64,000 bases of DNA, taken from contig MVQL01000244.1 of NCBI GenBank assembly GCA_002067205.1, positions 372,001-436,000 on the forward strand, given 5' to 3'. The notes below the pieces were generated by a model that had not been told where the DNA came from, did not search any database, and was given only the letters and a program-made list of their open reading frames with translations. Position 1 is the first letter of the stretch. The number at the start of each line of letters is the position of its first letter. Position numbers and translations under genes: made by a program. Of this stretch, positions 36,921 to 45,336 are shown in pieces. Origin of the DNA: Pelotomaculum sp. PtaB.Bin104. GTDB lineage: Bacteria; Bacillota; Desulfotomaculia; Desulfotomaculales; Pelotomaculaceae.

Positions 36921-36946
36921 AAAATAAAAAATGCCTACTTAGGCAT
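36921..36946 (-). terminator. Intrinsic terminator after the S1-domain gene
   Basis: On the minus strand ATGCCT/AGGCAT (36941-36946 with 36931-36936) has loop AAGT, followed by ten T/A-rich positions with nine Ts. Confidence 0.85.
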
Positions 36947-36973
36947 ATTAAAAAGTATAGCTAGTTAATTTTT

Positions 36974-37360
36974 CTATTCCATTTTACGCCCGGAACCTCG
37001 TCCTCCCCGCTTAACTTCTGTGCTCCGCTTTAATACCTGCTGGCGCTCTTCACTTTCCTTTAGAAACTTAGCCAACTTATCTTCAAAAGAGACCTTTAAT
37101 CTTTTCTTCTGAGGATTACGTGCAGAAGGGTTAGCTTGCTTTATTGAAAGCCCGACCTTGCCCCTGGGGTCCACCGAAATTACCTTAACTGATACGCGGT
37201 CATTTGTTTTTAAAAAGTCATTAACATCTTTGACATAAACTTCGGCGATTTCCGAGATATGCACCAGTCCGGTTCCCCCACCAGGCAACTCAATAAAAGC
37301 ACCGAAATTAGTTATTCCGGTTACAACGCCCTCTACCACGCTCCCCAGTTCAATCGGCAT
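36974..37360 (-). CDS. yabR: S1-domain RNA-binding protein (YabR/GSP13 type)
   Basis: One S1 OB-fold (GSVVEGVVTGITNFGAFIELPGGGTGLVHISEI, residues 6-38, shown in part) followed by a basic tail (KKRLKV, RGGRGSGRK). The 128-residue size and the divIC neighbour match YabR of Bacillus. It binds RNA or ribosomes by family; the exact role is unknown. It has its own promoter (37414-37443) and terminator. Confidence 0.92.
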   Translation of the reverse strand: MPIELGSVVEGVVTGITNFGAFIELPGGGTGLVHISEIAEVYVKDVNDFLKTNDRVSVKVISVDPRGKVGLSIKQANPSARNPQKKRLKVSFEDKLAKFLKESEERQQVLKRSTEVKRGGRGSGRKME

Positions 37361-37413
37361 AACTAAAAATACTCCTCCTTAAATACTAAAAAACAATACC
37401 TGAACTCAGTGTA

Positions 37414-37443
37414 ATTATATGCGAATAAAAAGCAGGGTGTCAA
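37414..37443 (-). promoter_or_regulatory. Sigma-A promoter of the S1-domain gene
   Basis: On the minus strand TTGACA (37438-37443) is 18 nt from TATAAT (37414-37419); both hexamers are perfect. Confidence 0.8.
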
Positions 37444-37505
37444 GAAATACCTGCATTTTACACCTATTTATTTATGTAATAATTACATCAATAGTAGCCA
37501 TGAAT

Positions 37506-37919
37506 TTAATGGTCTATAACTGCGCTATCCTTTGCAGGAGCTTGAATTTTTTTCAGCTCAGTGCCCGGAGGCACCGCCACAATTCTAGTTTCACCTGATT
37601 TAACCAGCCCGAGTTTCTCCCGTGCTGTTTTTTCCACAAAAGCGTCACTCTGAAATTGCTGTAATTCCACATGCAAGGCTTCATTTTTCTGTTTTAAAGT
37701 GGTCACTTCTTGCTTCATGCTTTGAATATCCCTTTTCATCGAAGCCAGGCTGCCAAACTGGCTACTTAAGGAAAACGCCAGGTAAACCAAAAGTAATATT
37801 ACTATTAAAGCAGGCAGTTTACTCCTCGAGAAATTGAATTTTTTTTGTTCTTTTGCACCAAGCGAACCTCTCTTCGGGACGATATCATAGATTTCCTGTT
37901 GTTTTCTAGCTAATTGCAT
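37506..37919 (-). CDS. divIC: Septum formation initiator (DivIC/FtsB family)
   Basis: Divisome component with FtsL and DivIB. The 137-residue bitopic protein has a basic N-terminus, a membrane segment near 36-52 and a coiled coil (SMKRDIQSMKQEVTTLKQKNEAL), then the family TAREKLGLVKSGE motif. Its ATG overlaps the upstream HTH gene stop by one base (TAATG), so the two are translationally coupled. Confidence 0.92.
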   Translation of the reverse strand: MQLARKQQEIYDIVPKRGSLGAKEQKKFNFSRSKLPALIVILLLVYLAFSLSSQFGSLASMKRDIQSMKQEVTTLKQKNEALHVELQQFQSDAFVEKTAREKLGLVKSGETRIVAVPPGTELKKIQAPAKDSAVIDH

Positions 37920-38167
37920 TAAGCTTGATCCTCCCCATTCTCATCGTTTTCGTCATTCATGCCAAACAAAGACAGGTTATGTCCTGGAATAACTATTACC
38001 ACTTCATAGCCCTTGGTCCTGGCGCGGCTATACAGCGTGTTGATGGTACCGGCACTTAAACTTAGCTGTTTGGCGATTCGGCTGGTAGAGTAACCCATTT
38101 CCTTTAATGTTACGACCTGCCGTTCCCGGAAACTCAGTCTTTCTACCCCTCTGATTTCAATTTTCAT
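37919..38167 (-). CDS. Small HTH DNA-binding protein (sigma region 4/LuxR-like)
   Basis: Probable regulator. The 82-residue product holds one helix-turn-helix (LSFRERQVVTLKEMGYSTSR and the recognition helix SAGTINTLYSRARTKG), like region 4 of sigma factors or LuxR, with no other domain and an acidic tail. The start is ATG 38167. It sits one base ahead of divIC. Regulation of division or sporulation genes is a guess from context. Confidence 0.75.
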   Translation of the reverse strand: MKIEIRGVERLSFRERQVVTLKEMGYSTSRIAKQLSLSAGTINTLYSRARTKGYEVVIVIPGHNLSLFGMNDENDENGEDQA

Positions 38168-38185
38168 AATGGCCGCCCCGAATTT

Positions 38186-38218
38186 TTTTCCACAGAATTG
38201 TCCACAAACTGTGTACAA
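38186..38218. promoter_or_regulatory. Three evenly spaced DnaA-box-like 9-mers
   Basis: TTTTCCACA (38186-38194) fits TTWTNCACA exactly. TTGTCCACA (38198-38206) and, on the other strand, TTGTACACA (38210-38218) each have one mismatch. Starts are exactly 12 bp apart, just upstream of the HTH gene and divergent spoIIR. Confidence 0.4.
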
Positions 38219-38358
38219 ATTAATTACATATCTTCTACATTAGTTTTCCAGATCCTTTTTTTCAGTAGAAAATTTCTAAAAAAAGGTTGGCTCCCTCAGC
38301 AGATGGGAATGCTATAGTTACAAGTTTGATTACTAATTGATTTGTTAAGGGACGCTTT

Positions 38359-39099
38359 ATGAAAAGAAAAACGAAAATAATTATAACCGGCTTTTTACTG
38401 GCGGCTGTATTATTTACTTGTTCATATTGGCAGGAGAACCAGGAAAATACTTTCCCGCCCGGGCAATTAATCCGTCTGCACATTGTAGCTAACAGCGATT
38501 GTAAGGATGACCAGGAATTAAAAAGAAAAGTGCGTGATGAAATTATTCGTAATATCGCTGCAGATTTCCAAAAAGCGAAAGATATAGACACAGCAAGGGT
38601 TATCGCTGAAAGCAGGTTGCATCAGATTAGAGAAGTCGCCCGCAACGAAATAGCGGCGGAAGGGAAGGATTATCCGGTTGAGGTTGAACTGGGCAACTTT
38701 GCCTTCCCAACTAAACATTATGGGCCATTCATCCTCCCGGCCGGTGAGTATGAATCGGTACAGGTAACTATTGGCAGTGGTGATGGAGCTAATTGGTGGT
38801 GTGTGCTTTTCCCACCCTTATGTTTTGTTGATATGTCCCGGGGGATAACCATATCTGCAGATGACCTCCCCACCGATACAGCAGCAGGAGATGAAAATTT
38901 TACTTCCGGGAGAGCCAACTGTGATGATAACAAATTAATAGAGCAAACTCCCGTAGAGGTTCAAGCATCAAGTGTATCAGACATCCGGATAACTAGTACC
39001 TTAGAGGAACCCTGCAACACAGTCATGCCAGGAGAAATTACAAAAAAAATAGAATTCCGTTTTAGAATTCTGGAAATCTTAAAGTGTTTTATAGATTAG
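38359..39099 (+). CDS. spoIIR: Stage II sporulation protein R
   Basis: Forespore-made signal protein that triggers SpoIIGA to process pro-sigma-E in the mother cell. The 246-residue product has an N-terminal signal/anchor segment (about 5-22) and the family core LIRLHIVANSDCKDDQELK, VRDEIIRN and PVEVELGNFAFPTKHYG with LPAGEYESVQVTIG. The C-terminal 70 residues are variable. ATG has AAGGGA upstream. It lies, reversed, between yabQ and the HTH-divIC pair. Confidence 0.93.
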   Translation: MKRKTKIIITGFLLAAVLFTCSYWQENQENTFPPGQLIRLHIVANSDCKDDQELKRKVRDEIIRNIAADFQKAKDIDTARVIAESRLHQIREVARNEIAAEGKDYPVEVELGNFAFPTKHYGPFILPAGEYESVQVTIGSGDGANWWCVLFPPLCFVDMSRGITISADDLPTDTAAGDENFTSGRANCDDNKLIEQTPVEVQASSVSDIRITSTLEEPCNTVMPGEITKKIEFRFRILEILKCFID

Positions 39100-39175
39100 T
39101 AGCTACAAAGTGATGTGGTTAATAGTTATTTGGCTATTGCCCATTTATTCAATCAAATACTCATTCAATTTATCA

Positions 39176-39733
39176 TTAATCGTTTTTTTTCTTGTTCCAA
39201 AAAGCCAGGTCAAGCAGCATTAACTTTAGTCTAGCCGTACCCTTACCCACTCGCATTAGAATTAGTGTATTGAAACATGCTTTGAGCTTACGACAAGCTT
39301 TTTTATACAATAACTCCAGAAAGTTCAGCGGGTAGGACAAAATTATATAAACCAAGCGAAAAGGGTAAAAAACCATATTAATCAGAATATAAGCTAACTT
39401 TACTACAATATCCCAAATTTTTTTTAATAAAAAAAATTTAAACCGGACTAACCGGCTCATTGCATTGCTAAAGAATTGAAAGTAGATTAAAGCTCCCAGT
39501 CCTAGCCCAAAAAATACATAATAACGCACAACTCCCCAGTTTCCGAGGAGCAGCAATATAAATACCAGGGCAGTAGTGACCATCCAGAAAAAAATGTCAC
39601 CCAGCCAGGTACCCATTTTCTTAAATCTAAAGGTCCTTCTGACCGCTCTGTAATAATCGTAGCAAAAACCACCAAGCACTCCTATCATTAAAGTTGCTGC
39701 AAATGAGCAGAACTGTTCGGTGAGTGATTCCAA
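39176..39733 (-). CDS. yabQ: Spore cortex biosynthesis protein YabQ
   Basis: Mother-cell membrane protein needed for cortex formation in Bacillus. The product has four or so membrane segments (LMIGVLGGFCYDYYR, IFFWMVTTALVFILLLLG, YVFFGLGLGALIYF) and a basic C-terminus. The start is TTG 39733, 5 nt after AGAGGTG, giving 185 residues. It follows yabP by about 100 bp. Confidence 0.9.
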   Translation of the reverse strand: MESLTEQFCSFAATLMIGVLGGFCYDYYRAVRRTFRFKKMGTWLGDIFFWMVTTALVFILLLLGNWGVVRYYVFFGLGLGALIYFQFFSNAMSRLVRFKFFLLKKIWDIVVKLAYILINMVFYPFRLVYIILSYPLNFLELLYKKACRKLKACFNTLILMRVGKGTARLKLMLLDLAFWNKKKND

Positions 39734-39840
39734 GACAGCACCTCTTCGCAAAAAGCGCCCTGGCGCTTTGGTCATAACTGTAGAAACAGCCCGTCATCAC
39801 TATTATTTACTTGGCTTAACTAAACTTGCCGTACCATTTA

Positions 39841-40113
39841 CTATTTGAGAATCCTGCCCAATAAACCTTTTCCCTTGCCCTTACCTTTAGCTTCAGTATA
39901 GCTTAACGAGTTAATAAATCCCTCTACCTCAGCAGTACCCTGGTCCAGGCTAAGTTGGGTAATATGCAATCCTTCACCCTTAAGGATTAGCATACCCATA
40001 CTGGTTTCCAGGGTAATCTCATTGTCATTAAAGCTGTCTATATGCCGGACTCCTTCCAATGTTAGCTGCTTTCGGCCGCGCATATTCAGATTATGGTTTG
40101 GTTGTTCATTCAT
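39841..40113 (-). CDS. yabP: Sporulation protein YabP
   Basis: Spore-coat assembly-related protein expressed in the mother cell in Bacillus. The 90-residue product has RGRKQLTLEGVRHIDSFNDN and the LETSMGMLILKGEGLHI core, with a basic GKGKGKG stretch near the end. The start is ATG 40113, 8 nt after GAGGAG. It precedes yabQ as in Bacillus. Confidence 0.93.
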   Translation of the reverse strand: MNEQPNHNLNMRGRKQLTLEGVRHIDSFNDNEITLETSMGMLILKGEGLHITQLSLDQGTAEVEGFINSLSYTEAKGKGKGKGLLGRILK

Positions 40114-40250
40114 ATCCATCACTCCTCAATATTTGTTGCAGGCAAATACTTCTCCTATTCACCTGCCAAGTGTCCGGATTCAGGTAAACACACAGATAAA
40201 AGTGATGGCAAACCTACTTGATCTTATGCTAAACTGTTTTCTTTAATACC

Positions 40251-40280
40251 AAAAAAAAAGAAGGCCTCGGCCTTCTTTTA
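40251..40280 (-). terminator. Intrinsic terminator of the SpoIID-like gene
   Basis: AAGAAGGC and GCCTTCTT (arms 40258-40265 and 40270-40277) close on a CTCG/CGAG tetraloop, followed on the minus strand by a T-run. The stem begins right after the stop codon. Confidence 0.85.
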
Positions 40281-41228
40281 CTTCCATTGTTTTTGAATAT
40301 CAATCCCACTAAAATAAAAATTAATAATATCTTCGGGTGATTTACCCTGTTCCGCCTGCAGCCTGGCCCCCCACTGGCACATACCAACGCCATGGCCGAA
40401 GCCTTTACCTGACAAGACCAGTTCGCCGCCTGCCACCCGGACATCCGAAAGCAGCATAGACCGTACTTTATCACTGCCCAATGCCAGCCTTAAAGCAGGG
40501 CCCCCCACGGTTTCGCTACCTATTTTGATCTGCTCCGCCCGCCCGGAAGGACCCTTCTTTACAATGGAAGCTGCGGCAATAGTCCCGGGATCCCTGCCGG
40601 TTACTTTTTGAACCGCTGTTCTGACCTGACTAACCGGTATCCTGACCTCCCAGGCTTTATTTTTTGGCTCAGTAATGGATAAACAGCCGTCTTGAACCCC
40701 TCCCTTTATATAAGGGGTCGGCTCCTTGGTAAAGGCCAGCCCTTCTTCCGCGGTAGCTGAAACACCTCCATCACAGGCTGAAAACCAGGCATGGACAAAG
40801 TTGCCACCATGGGTGACCACTTCACCTCTGGTTCGCTCAACTGCCAGGCGAACGTTCTCGTTAATCTTTGAGGGGTCGTAAGCCTGAAATTCTTCCACAC
40901 TAGTAGAAGCATCTGTGCCATGCAACTGCTTGACCCGGCCAGACTTGATATTTTCCATGGTAAAGGTGCGGGCAAGGATAGCCTGGGCGGCGAGTGCGTT
41001 TACCGGCCATTTGGTGTCCATCTCAGCGGCCACCACACCTTGAAGATATTCCTCTATCTTTATATTTTTCCGTTCCCCGGTTTTATTAATAAAGAGAGAA
41101 ATAGTCGGCTCCTCTTCCAGCGCCACTGGTGCGACCGGCTTGGGTGCTGGCTGTTGCCTACAGCCTGAGCTCAGAAACAGAGCTAACAAAAGAAATAACA
41201 ACAGCCTTGTAATCCGACACCGGAACAT
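40278..41228 (-). CDS. SpoIID/LytB-domain lipoprotein
   Basis: Probable lytic transglycosylase of the SpoIID family. The 316-residue product has a signal peptide with lipobox LSSGC (Cys23), then the SpoIID domain: IEEYLQGVVAAEMD with the catalytic-type glutamate, LAAQAILARTF, and the C-terminal GKGFGHGVGMCQWGA. It is a paralogue rather than classical SpoIID, which is normally near spoIIID; this one sits ahead of yabP. The engulfment or cortex role is inferred. Confidence 0.88.
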   Translation of the reverse strand: MFRCRITRLLLFLLLALFLSSGCRQQPAPKPVAPVALEEEPTISLFINKTGERKNIKIEEYLQGVVAAEMDTKWPVNALAAQAILARTFTMENIKSGRVKQLHGTDASTSVEEFQAYDPSKINENVRLAVERTRGEVVTHGGNFVHAWFSACDGGVSATAEEGLAFTKEPTPYIKGGVQDGCLSITEPKNKAWEVRIPVSQVRTAVQKVTGRDPGTIAAASIVKKGPSGRAEQIKIGSETVGGPALRLALGSDKVRSMLLSDVRVAGGELVLSGKGFGHGVGMCQWGARLQAEQGKSPEDIINFYFSGIDIQKQWK

Positions 41229-41278
41229 AAAAACCCCTCCCGTTTTTCTTTTATTTTTAACGAAAGGAGCTTTATTTA

Positions 41279-41722
41279 TTAACTTTCTTGCTTGATGAAG
41301 TTTAAAACTTTTTCATATATCTTAATTAGTTGTTCAATGTCCTCCTCTTGTAGCGAGCTAAAATACTTTTCTGTGACCTTCCTGCGAGCTGCCTGGCAAA
41401 GTGACACCATTTTTTCCCCTTCCCCGGTCAGTGTAAGCCAAACCAGCCGCCGGTCCTGTTCATCTCGCTGCCTCTTCACAAAACCAACTCTAAAAAGCCG
41501 GTCAGCCAGGGCCGTAATGGCGCTTAAGGAAACACTCAGGTCCTCGGCAACTTCAGATACGGTTATCTTTCCCTTTGCCTTGATTGTCTTCAAAACAATA
41601 AACTGGCTCATGGTTATGCCACCAACCATATTTTGAGCTAGTTCCGCATGGAGCCTCCGGGCTAGCCGCTGAAAGACCTCATCTAGGTATTCCAGGTAAA
41701 GGTTGAGCTTATCCGACTTCAT
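41279..41722 (-). CDS. MarR-family transcriptional regulator
   Basis: Winged-helix regulator of 147 residues. The HTH is GKITVSEVAEDLSVSLSAITALADRL, followed by the wing RQRDEQDRRLVWLTLT with the conserved DxR motif. ATG has AAAGGAG upstream. It is a single gene with a consensus promoter and an inverted repeat over the start site, suggesting autoregulation. No obvious target efflux or catabolic gene adjoins it. Confidence 0.94.
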   Translation of the reverse strand: MKSDKLNLYLEYLDEVFQRLARRLHAELAQNMVGGITMSQFIVLKTIKAKGKITVSEVAEDLSVSLSAITALADRLFRVGFVKRQRDEQDRRLVWLTLTGEGEKMVSLCQAARRKVTEKYFSSLQEEDIEQLIKIYEKVLNFIKQES

Positions 41723-41746
41723 AATAACTCCTTTTGCTTAATTTAT

Positions 41747-41796
41747 AATTTATTGTCATGTAAATTTAAGTATATCCGGCTTTTCTTTGTTGTCAA
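41747..41796 (-). promoter_or_regulatory. marR promoter with AATTTA/TAAATT operator candidate
   Basis: On the minus strand TTGACA (41791-41796) is 16 nt from TATACT (41769-41774). A perfect inverted repeat AATTTA (41747-41752) and TAAATT (41761-41766) lies just downstream, over the likely start site, as for MarR self-operators. Confidence 0.55.
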
Positions 41797-41871
41797 GAAT
41801 TAACCCTATCCACATAATTATTGATATTTTACTAAACTTTTAAGCACGATATTTATAATTCGATGTTATTA

Positions 41872-41917
41872 AAAAGAGGAAAGCCCAATCCAGCCGGATC
41901 AGCTTCCCTCTTTTTTA
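41872..41917 (-). terminator. Terminator after the phosphohexomutase gene
   Basis: A long imperfect hairpin pairs AAAAAGAGG-AAGC (41872-41885) with GCTT-CCTCTTTTT (41903-41917), T-rich on the minus strand. Confidence 0.75.
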
Positions 41918-41941
41918 CATTAACTAAACTAGGCGCCTTTA

Positions 41942-43324
41942 TTAGTACTCCCATTCAAACTGCTCAACCATAGGAAATCCTGCCAGTGCTTCCTGCATTA
42001 TCTTGCAAATTTGCTGCAGGCTTTCCTGGGATTTTGCCTCACACCGGGCCACTAGCACCGGTTGGGTGTTCGATGCTCGCACCAGGCCCCACCCATCTCC
42101 AAACAGCACCCGCACCCCGTCAACATCAATAACCTGATATTCACGTTTAAAGCGTTCCACCAACCCATCCACCACCGAAAACTTGTCCTGATCAGGGCAA
42201 GGAACCCTAGTCTCTGCTGTAGAGTAGTATTTAGGCATATCCGCGAACATTTGAGACAACCTTTCAGTTGAGTTGGATAAAATCCTTAGCAACCTACCAG
42301 CTGCATAAAAAGCATCATCAAAGCCGTAGAATTCGTCTGCAAAGAACATATGGCCAGACATTTCACCTGTAAAAACAGCCTCGACTTCTTTCATTTTTGC
42401 CTTGATCAGGGAGTGCCCTGTCTTGTAAAAGAAGGGGTTCCCACCCAGCCGGGACACCTCGTCCACAAGGGCCTGCGAACACTTCACCTCAATGATCGCC
42501 TGCGCCCCGGGGTGTTTGGGCATAATTTCGCGCCAATAAAGGCACATCAGCATGTCTCCCCAAATAATCCCGCCGGACTCATCCACCACGCCGATCCGGT
42601 CCGCATCACCATCAAAGGCAACGCCCAGGTCTGCGCCTTGTTCCACAACTGCTTTTCTGAGCTCAGTGAGGTTGACAGTTTTAACCGGATCCGGCTGGTG
42701 ATTCGGGAAAGCACCGTCAGATTCACAATATAACGGGATAACCTCACAACCCCAGTCACCCAAAACCTGCCTGGCAAACAGGGCTGCCGTCCCGTTGCCG
42801 CAATCGACAGCGACTTTAATTTTCCTGGGGCCAAGTTGGATCTTATCCTGCAGCATAGCCAGGTAGGGTAAAACTGACTCTCTTTCCTCCAGTTTGCCCG
42901 CACCAGATGAAAACTCCCTCGTATCCATTAGGCTTTTGAGTTTCTGAATTTCCACTCCGTAAATTGTTCCGGTGCCAAGAGCGAGCTTAAACCCGTTTTC
43001 GTCAGGCGGGTTATGGCTGCCGGTAATCATTACCGCTCCATCGATACCATAGTAGACTCTTGCGTAATATAAAATTGGAGTTACCACCAGGCCAATATCC
43101 ACAACATCACATCCGGTAGAAAGAAGCCCTTTAATAATGGCACTTCTCAGCCGCTCAGAGCTAAGACGATTATCTCTACCGACTAAAACCGTAGATGAGC
43201 CGGCTTCCCTGACATAAGTGCCGAATGCTTTCCCTAACAGCTCAACGTTTTCGTCTGTTAAGTCTCGATCGGCAACTCCCCTAATGTCATACTGGCGAAA
43301 TATTTGCGGGTTTATTACTGCCAT
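41942..43324 (-). CDS. Phosphomannomutase/phosphoglucomutase
   Basis: Alpha-D-phosphohexomutase that interconverts hexose 1- and 6-phosphates for wall and surface sugars. The 460-residue product has the phosphoserine loop TGSHNPPDENGFK, the metal loop DGDADRIG, the sugar loop GEMSGH and the C-terminal phosphate loop RASNTQPVLV. Mannose versus glucose preference cannot be told. ATG with AGGTT upstream. Confidence 0.94.
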   Translation of the reverse strand: MAVINPQIFRQYDIRGVADRDLTDENVELLGKAFGTYVREAGSSTVLVGRDNRLSSERLRSAIIKGLLSTGCDVVDIGLVVTPILYYARVYYGIDGAVMITGSHNPPDENGFKLALGTGTIYGVEIQKLKSLMDTREFSSGAGKLEERESVLPYLAMLQDKIQLGPRKIKVAVDCGNGTAALFARQVLGDWGCEVIPLYCESDGAFPNHQPDPVKTVNLTELRKAVVEQGADLGVAFDGDADRIGVVDESGGIIWGDMLMCLYWREIMPKHPGAQAIIEVKCSQALVDEVSRLGGNPFFYKTGHSLIKAKMKEVEAVFTGEMSGHMFFADEFYGFDDAFYAAGRLLRILSNSTERLSQMFADMPKYYSTAETRVPCPDQDKFSVVDGLVERFKREYQVIDVDGVRVLFGDGWGLVRASNTQPVLVARCEAKSQESLQQICKIMQEALAGFPMVEQFEWEY

Positions 43325-43429
43325 TCGCTAACCTCCCATAGCCTAATTTATACAATTATAACATATTAAAACATTGCCACACCATATGGTTGCCAAAACA
43401 TTAACAACCTATTTTCGCCCGACTTCATG

Positions 43430-43609
43430 CTACCATTTGTCATTAAGACTAAACAAAGGTACGCCAGTGAGATCAGAAATTTCACAGGCAGACTGCAGAG
43501 CCTCCTCTCGTGTTGCGGCTTCACCCAGCACCGGCCCGTCAGCCTCTTGTGACACAGCGATACGCTGACCGTTAGTTGTCGTAATGAGTACCACCAACCA
43601 TTCAGACAT
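43430..43609 (-). CDS. 59-residue conserved-looking small protein (hypothetical)
   Basis: I do not recognise the family. The frame encodes a short acidic protein (MSEWLVVLITTTNGQRIAV, residues 1-19) with AATREEALQSACEISDLTG, a pattern of strand then helix typical of compact soluble domains. Codon use is like its neighbours, with no low-complexity sequence. AAGGTGG lies about 10 nt upstream of the ATG. It precedes the phosphohexomutase gene on the same strand. Confidence 0.55.
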   Translation of the reverse strand: MSEWLVVLITTTNGQRIAVSQEADGPVLGEAATREEALQSACEISDLTGVPLFSLNDKW

Positions 43610-43886
43610 TTATGTTTCACCACCTTCTACTATTTGATTTTACTCGAACAATAATGTCCGGACATATAATTAACCTCAAAATTTAATTAAGGCTAAATAA
43701 AGATAATTATTTCGATCAATGGTACCATACATTTTTTACAGCAGCAAAATTATTTATGATTTAAAACTATACAACACGTCAATTTTATTGCAAAATATTA
43801 ATAATAATGATTGCCGGCGCCTACTAACCGTACGACTAAAATAAACGGTGAGGGACAATAATAAGGAAAATAATTAAGAGGTATTA

Positions 43887-45197
43887 ATGTATACCAATAA
43901 AATTGATGAAAATATAACCGCGGATGTTCTGGTCATTGGTGGTGGACCGGCAGGCATGCTGGCATCGGCCTCAGCTTCTGCCGCAGGCTCAAAGGTAATT
44001 TTATTAGAAAAAAACGGGCAATTGGGACGCAAAATGGGAATTTCTGGGGGTGGCAGGGGGAATTTGACCAACACCGCTTCCATCCATAATTTTATAAATA
44101 ACATACCCGGGAACGGGAAATACCTGTTTAGCGCCCTTAACCGGTTTTCCAATATGGATTTCTTAGAACTATTAAAAACCCTGGGAGTGCCCACCAAAGA
44201 AGAAGAGTACGGCCGGGTTTTCCCCGCCCAATTTCGGGCAACGGAGGTTGTAAGAATTCTGAAGGATTTCTTAGAAGCATCGGGGGTCAAATTATATTAT
44301 CAGGTTAGTGCAGACAAATTATTACTTGATTCCCGCCAGTGTAAGGGCGTCCGTACTGCCGAAGGAAATATTCTTCACAGCCAAGCAGTTGTCATCGCCA
44401 CCGGAGGCGCCTCCTATCCTCATACAGGCTCCACGGGAGATGGTTACCGTCTGGCAAGGCAGGCCGGCCACCAGATAACCTCACTGCTTCCCGGGCTGGT
44501 GCCGCTGTGCTGCGCCGGCAGCATTACGAAGCAGTTGCAGGGGCTGTCAATAAATAACGTCGGTCTAAAATTAACTACTGCTGAAGGTAAAGCAATAGCC
44601 AATGAGCAGGGGGATATTGTTTTTACCCATTTCGGCATTTCCGGACCGGCTGCGCTCAAGTTGAGCCGAATTGTATCAAAAAATATTGCCGCAGGTGCTG
44701 GCAACCTATCCCTGCAGTTGGATGTAATACCAAAATTAAGTAAAGATCAGCTGACCGGAAAACTGCTTAATTTAGCCGGACAGCAGCCGAAAAAAGCAAT
44801 AGCAAATATAATTAAACAATTGCTGCCAGACCGGCTGGCAACTGTATGCATGCAAATGCTCCCGGCAGATTATAACGCCAAGTCAGGTACAGCCAGTAAA
44901 TCATTTTGGCGAAAGATTGCCCGTCTGACTAAAAATGTGCCGTTTACTATAACCGGTACCAGGCCGCTCACAGAAGCAATGATTACTGTGGGAGGGGTAA
45001 ATATTAAAGAGATCGATCCGCACACTATGGCGTCACGTCTGGTTGACGGCTTATATTTTGCCGGTGAAGTCATCGATGTTGATGCATACACCGGCGGCTA
45101 CAATATGCAGATAGCCTTTTCCACTGGCTGGCTCGCGGGGCTGTCAGCGGTAAAAAAAATTCAGTTCACAATACATAGTAAAAAAATGTCATTATAA
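43887..45197 (+). CDS. NAD(P)/FAD-dependent oxidoreductase (HI0933/YhiN family)
   Basis: Flavoprotein of unknown substrate. The 436-residue product has the FAD loop IGGGPAGMLASASAS near 18, the family motif GRKMGISGGGRGNLTN, ATGGASYPHTGSTGDGY, and a C-terminal GEVIDVDAYTGGYNMQIAFSTG. ATG with AAGAGG upstream. It is the first gene of a plus-strand group, about 280 bp from a divergent small gene. Confidence 0.92.
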   Translation: MYTNKIDENITADVLVIGGGPAGMLASASASAAGSKVILLEKNGQLGRKMGISGGGRGNLTNTASIHNFINNIPGNGKYLFSALNRFSNMDFLELLKTLGVPTKEEEYGRVFPAQFRATEVVRILKDFLEASGVKLYYQVSADKLLLDSRQCKGVRTAEGNILHSQAVVIATGGASYPHTGSTGDGYRLARQAGHQITSLLPGLVPLCCAGSITKQLQGLSINNVGLKLTTAEGKAIANEQGDIVFTHFGISGPAALKLSRIVSKNIAAGAGNLSLQLDVIPKLSKDQLTGKLLNLAGQQPKKAIANIIKQLLPDRLATVCMQMLPADYNAKSGTASKSFWRKIARLTKNVPFTITGTRPLTEAMITVGGVNIKEIDPHTMASRLVDGLYFAGEVIDVDAYTGGYNMQIAFSTGWLAGLSAVKKIQFTIHSKKMSL

Positions 45198-45231
45198 TAT
45201 TATTTATTCATAATTTATAGTTCAATTATAT

Positions 45232-45260
45232 TTGACACATAACTAGAAATAAAGTATATT
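45232..45260 (+). promoter_or_regulatory. Sigma-A promoter of the DEAD-box helicase gene
   Basis: TTGACA (45232-45237) is 17 nt from TATATT (45255-45260), giving an approximately 70-nt leader before ATG 45337. Confidence 0.8.
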
Positions 45261-45336
45261 AGTATTTTGTGGAATAATCAAGCGTCAGGTACACTATTAA
45301 GTTTAAATTAAAAGTTCTTAAGGAGAATGTTTTAAT

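Noticed and set aside
40229-40474. 81-codon frame at the end of the SpoIID-like gene
   Set aside because: It is a shadow frame within a well-supported gene and runs through a terminator.
43366-43623. 85-codon frame on the minus strand
   Set aside because: It overlaps, in another frame, the 59-codon gene with better codon use and ribosome site; its composition looks random.
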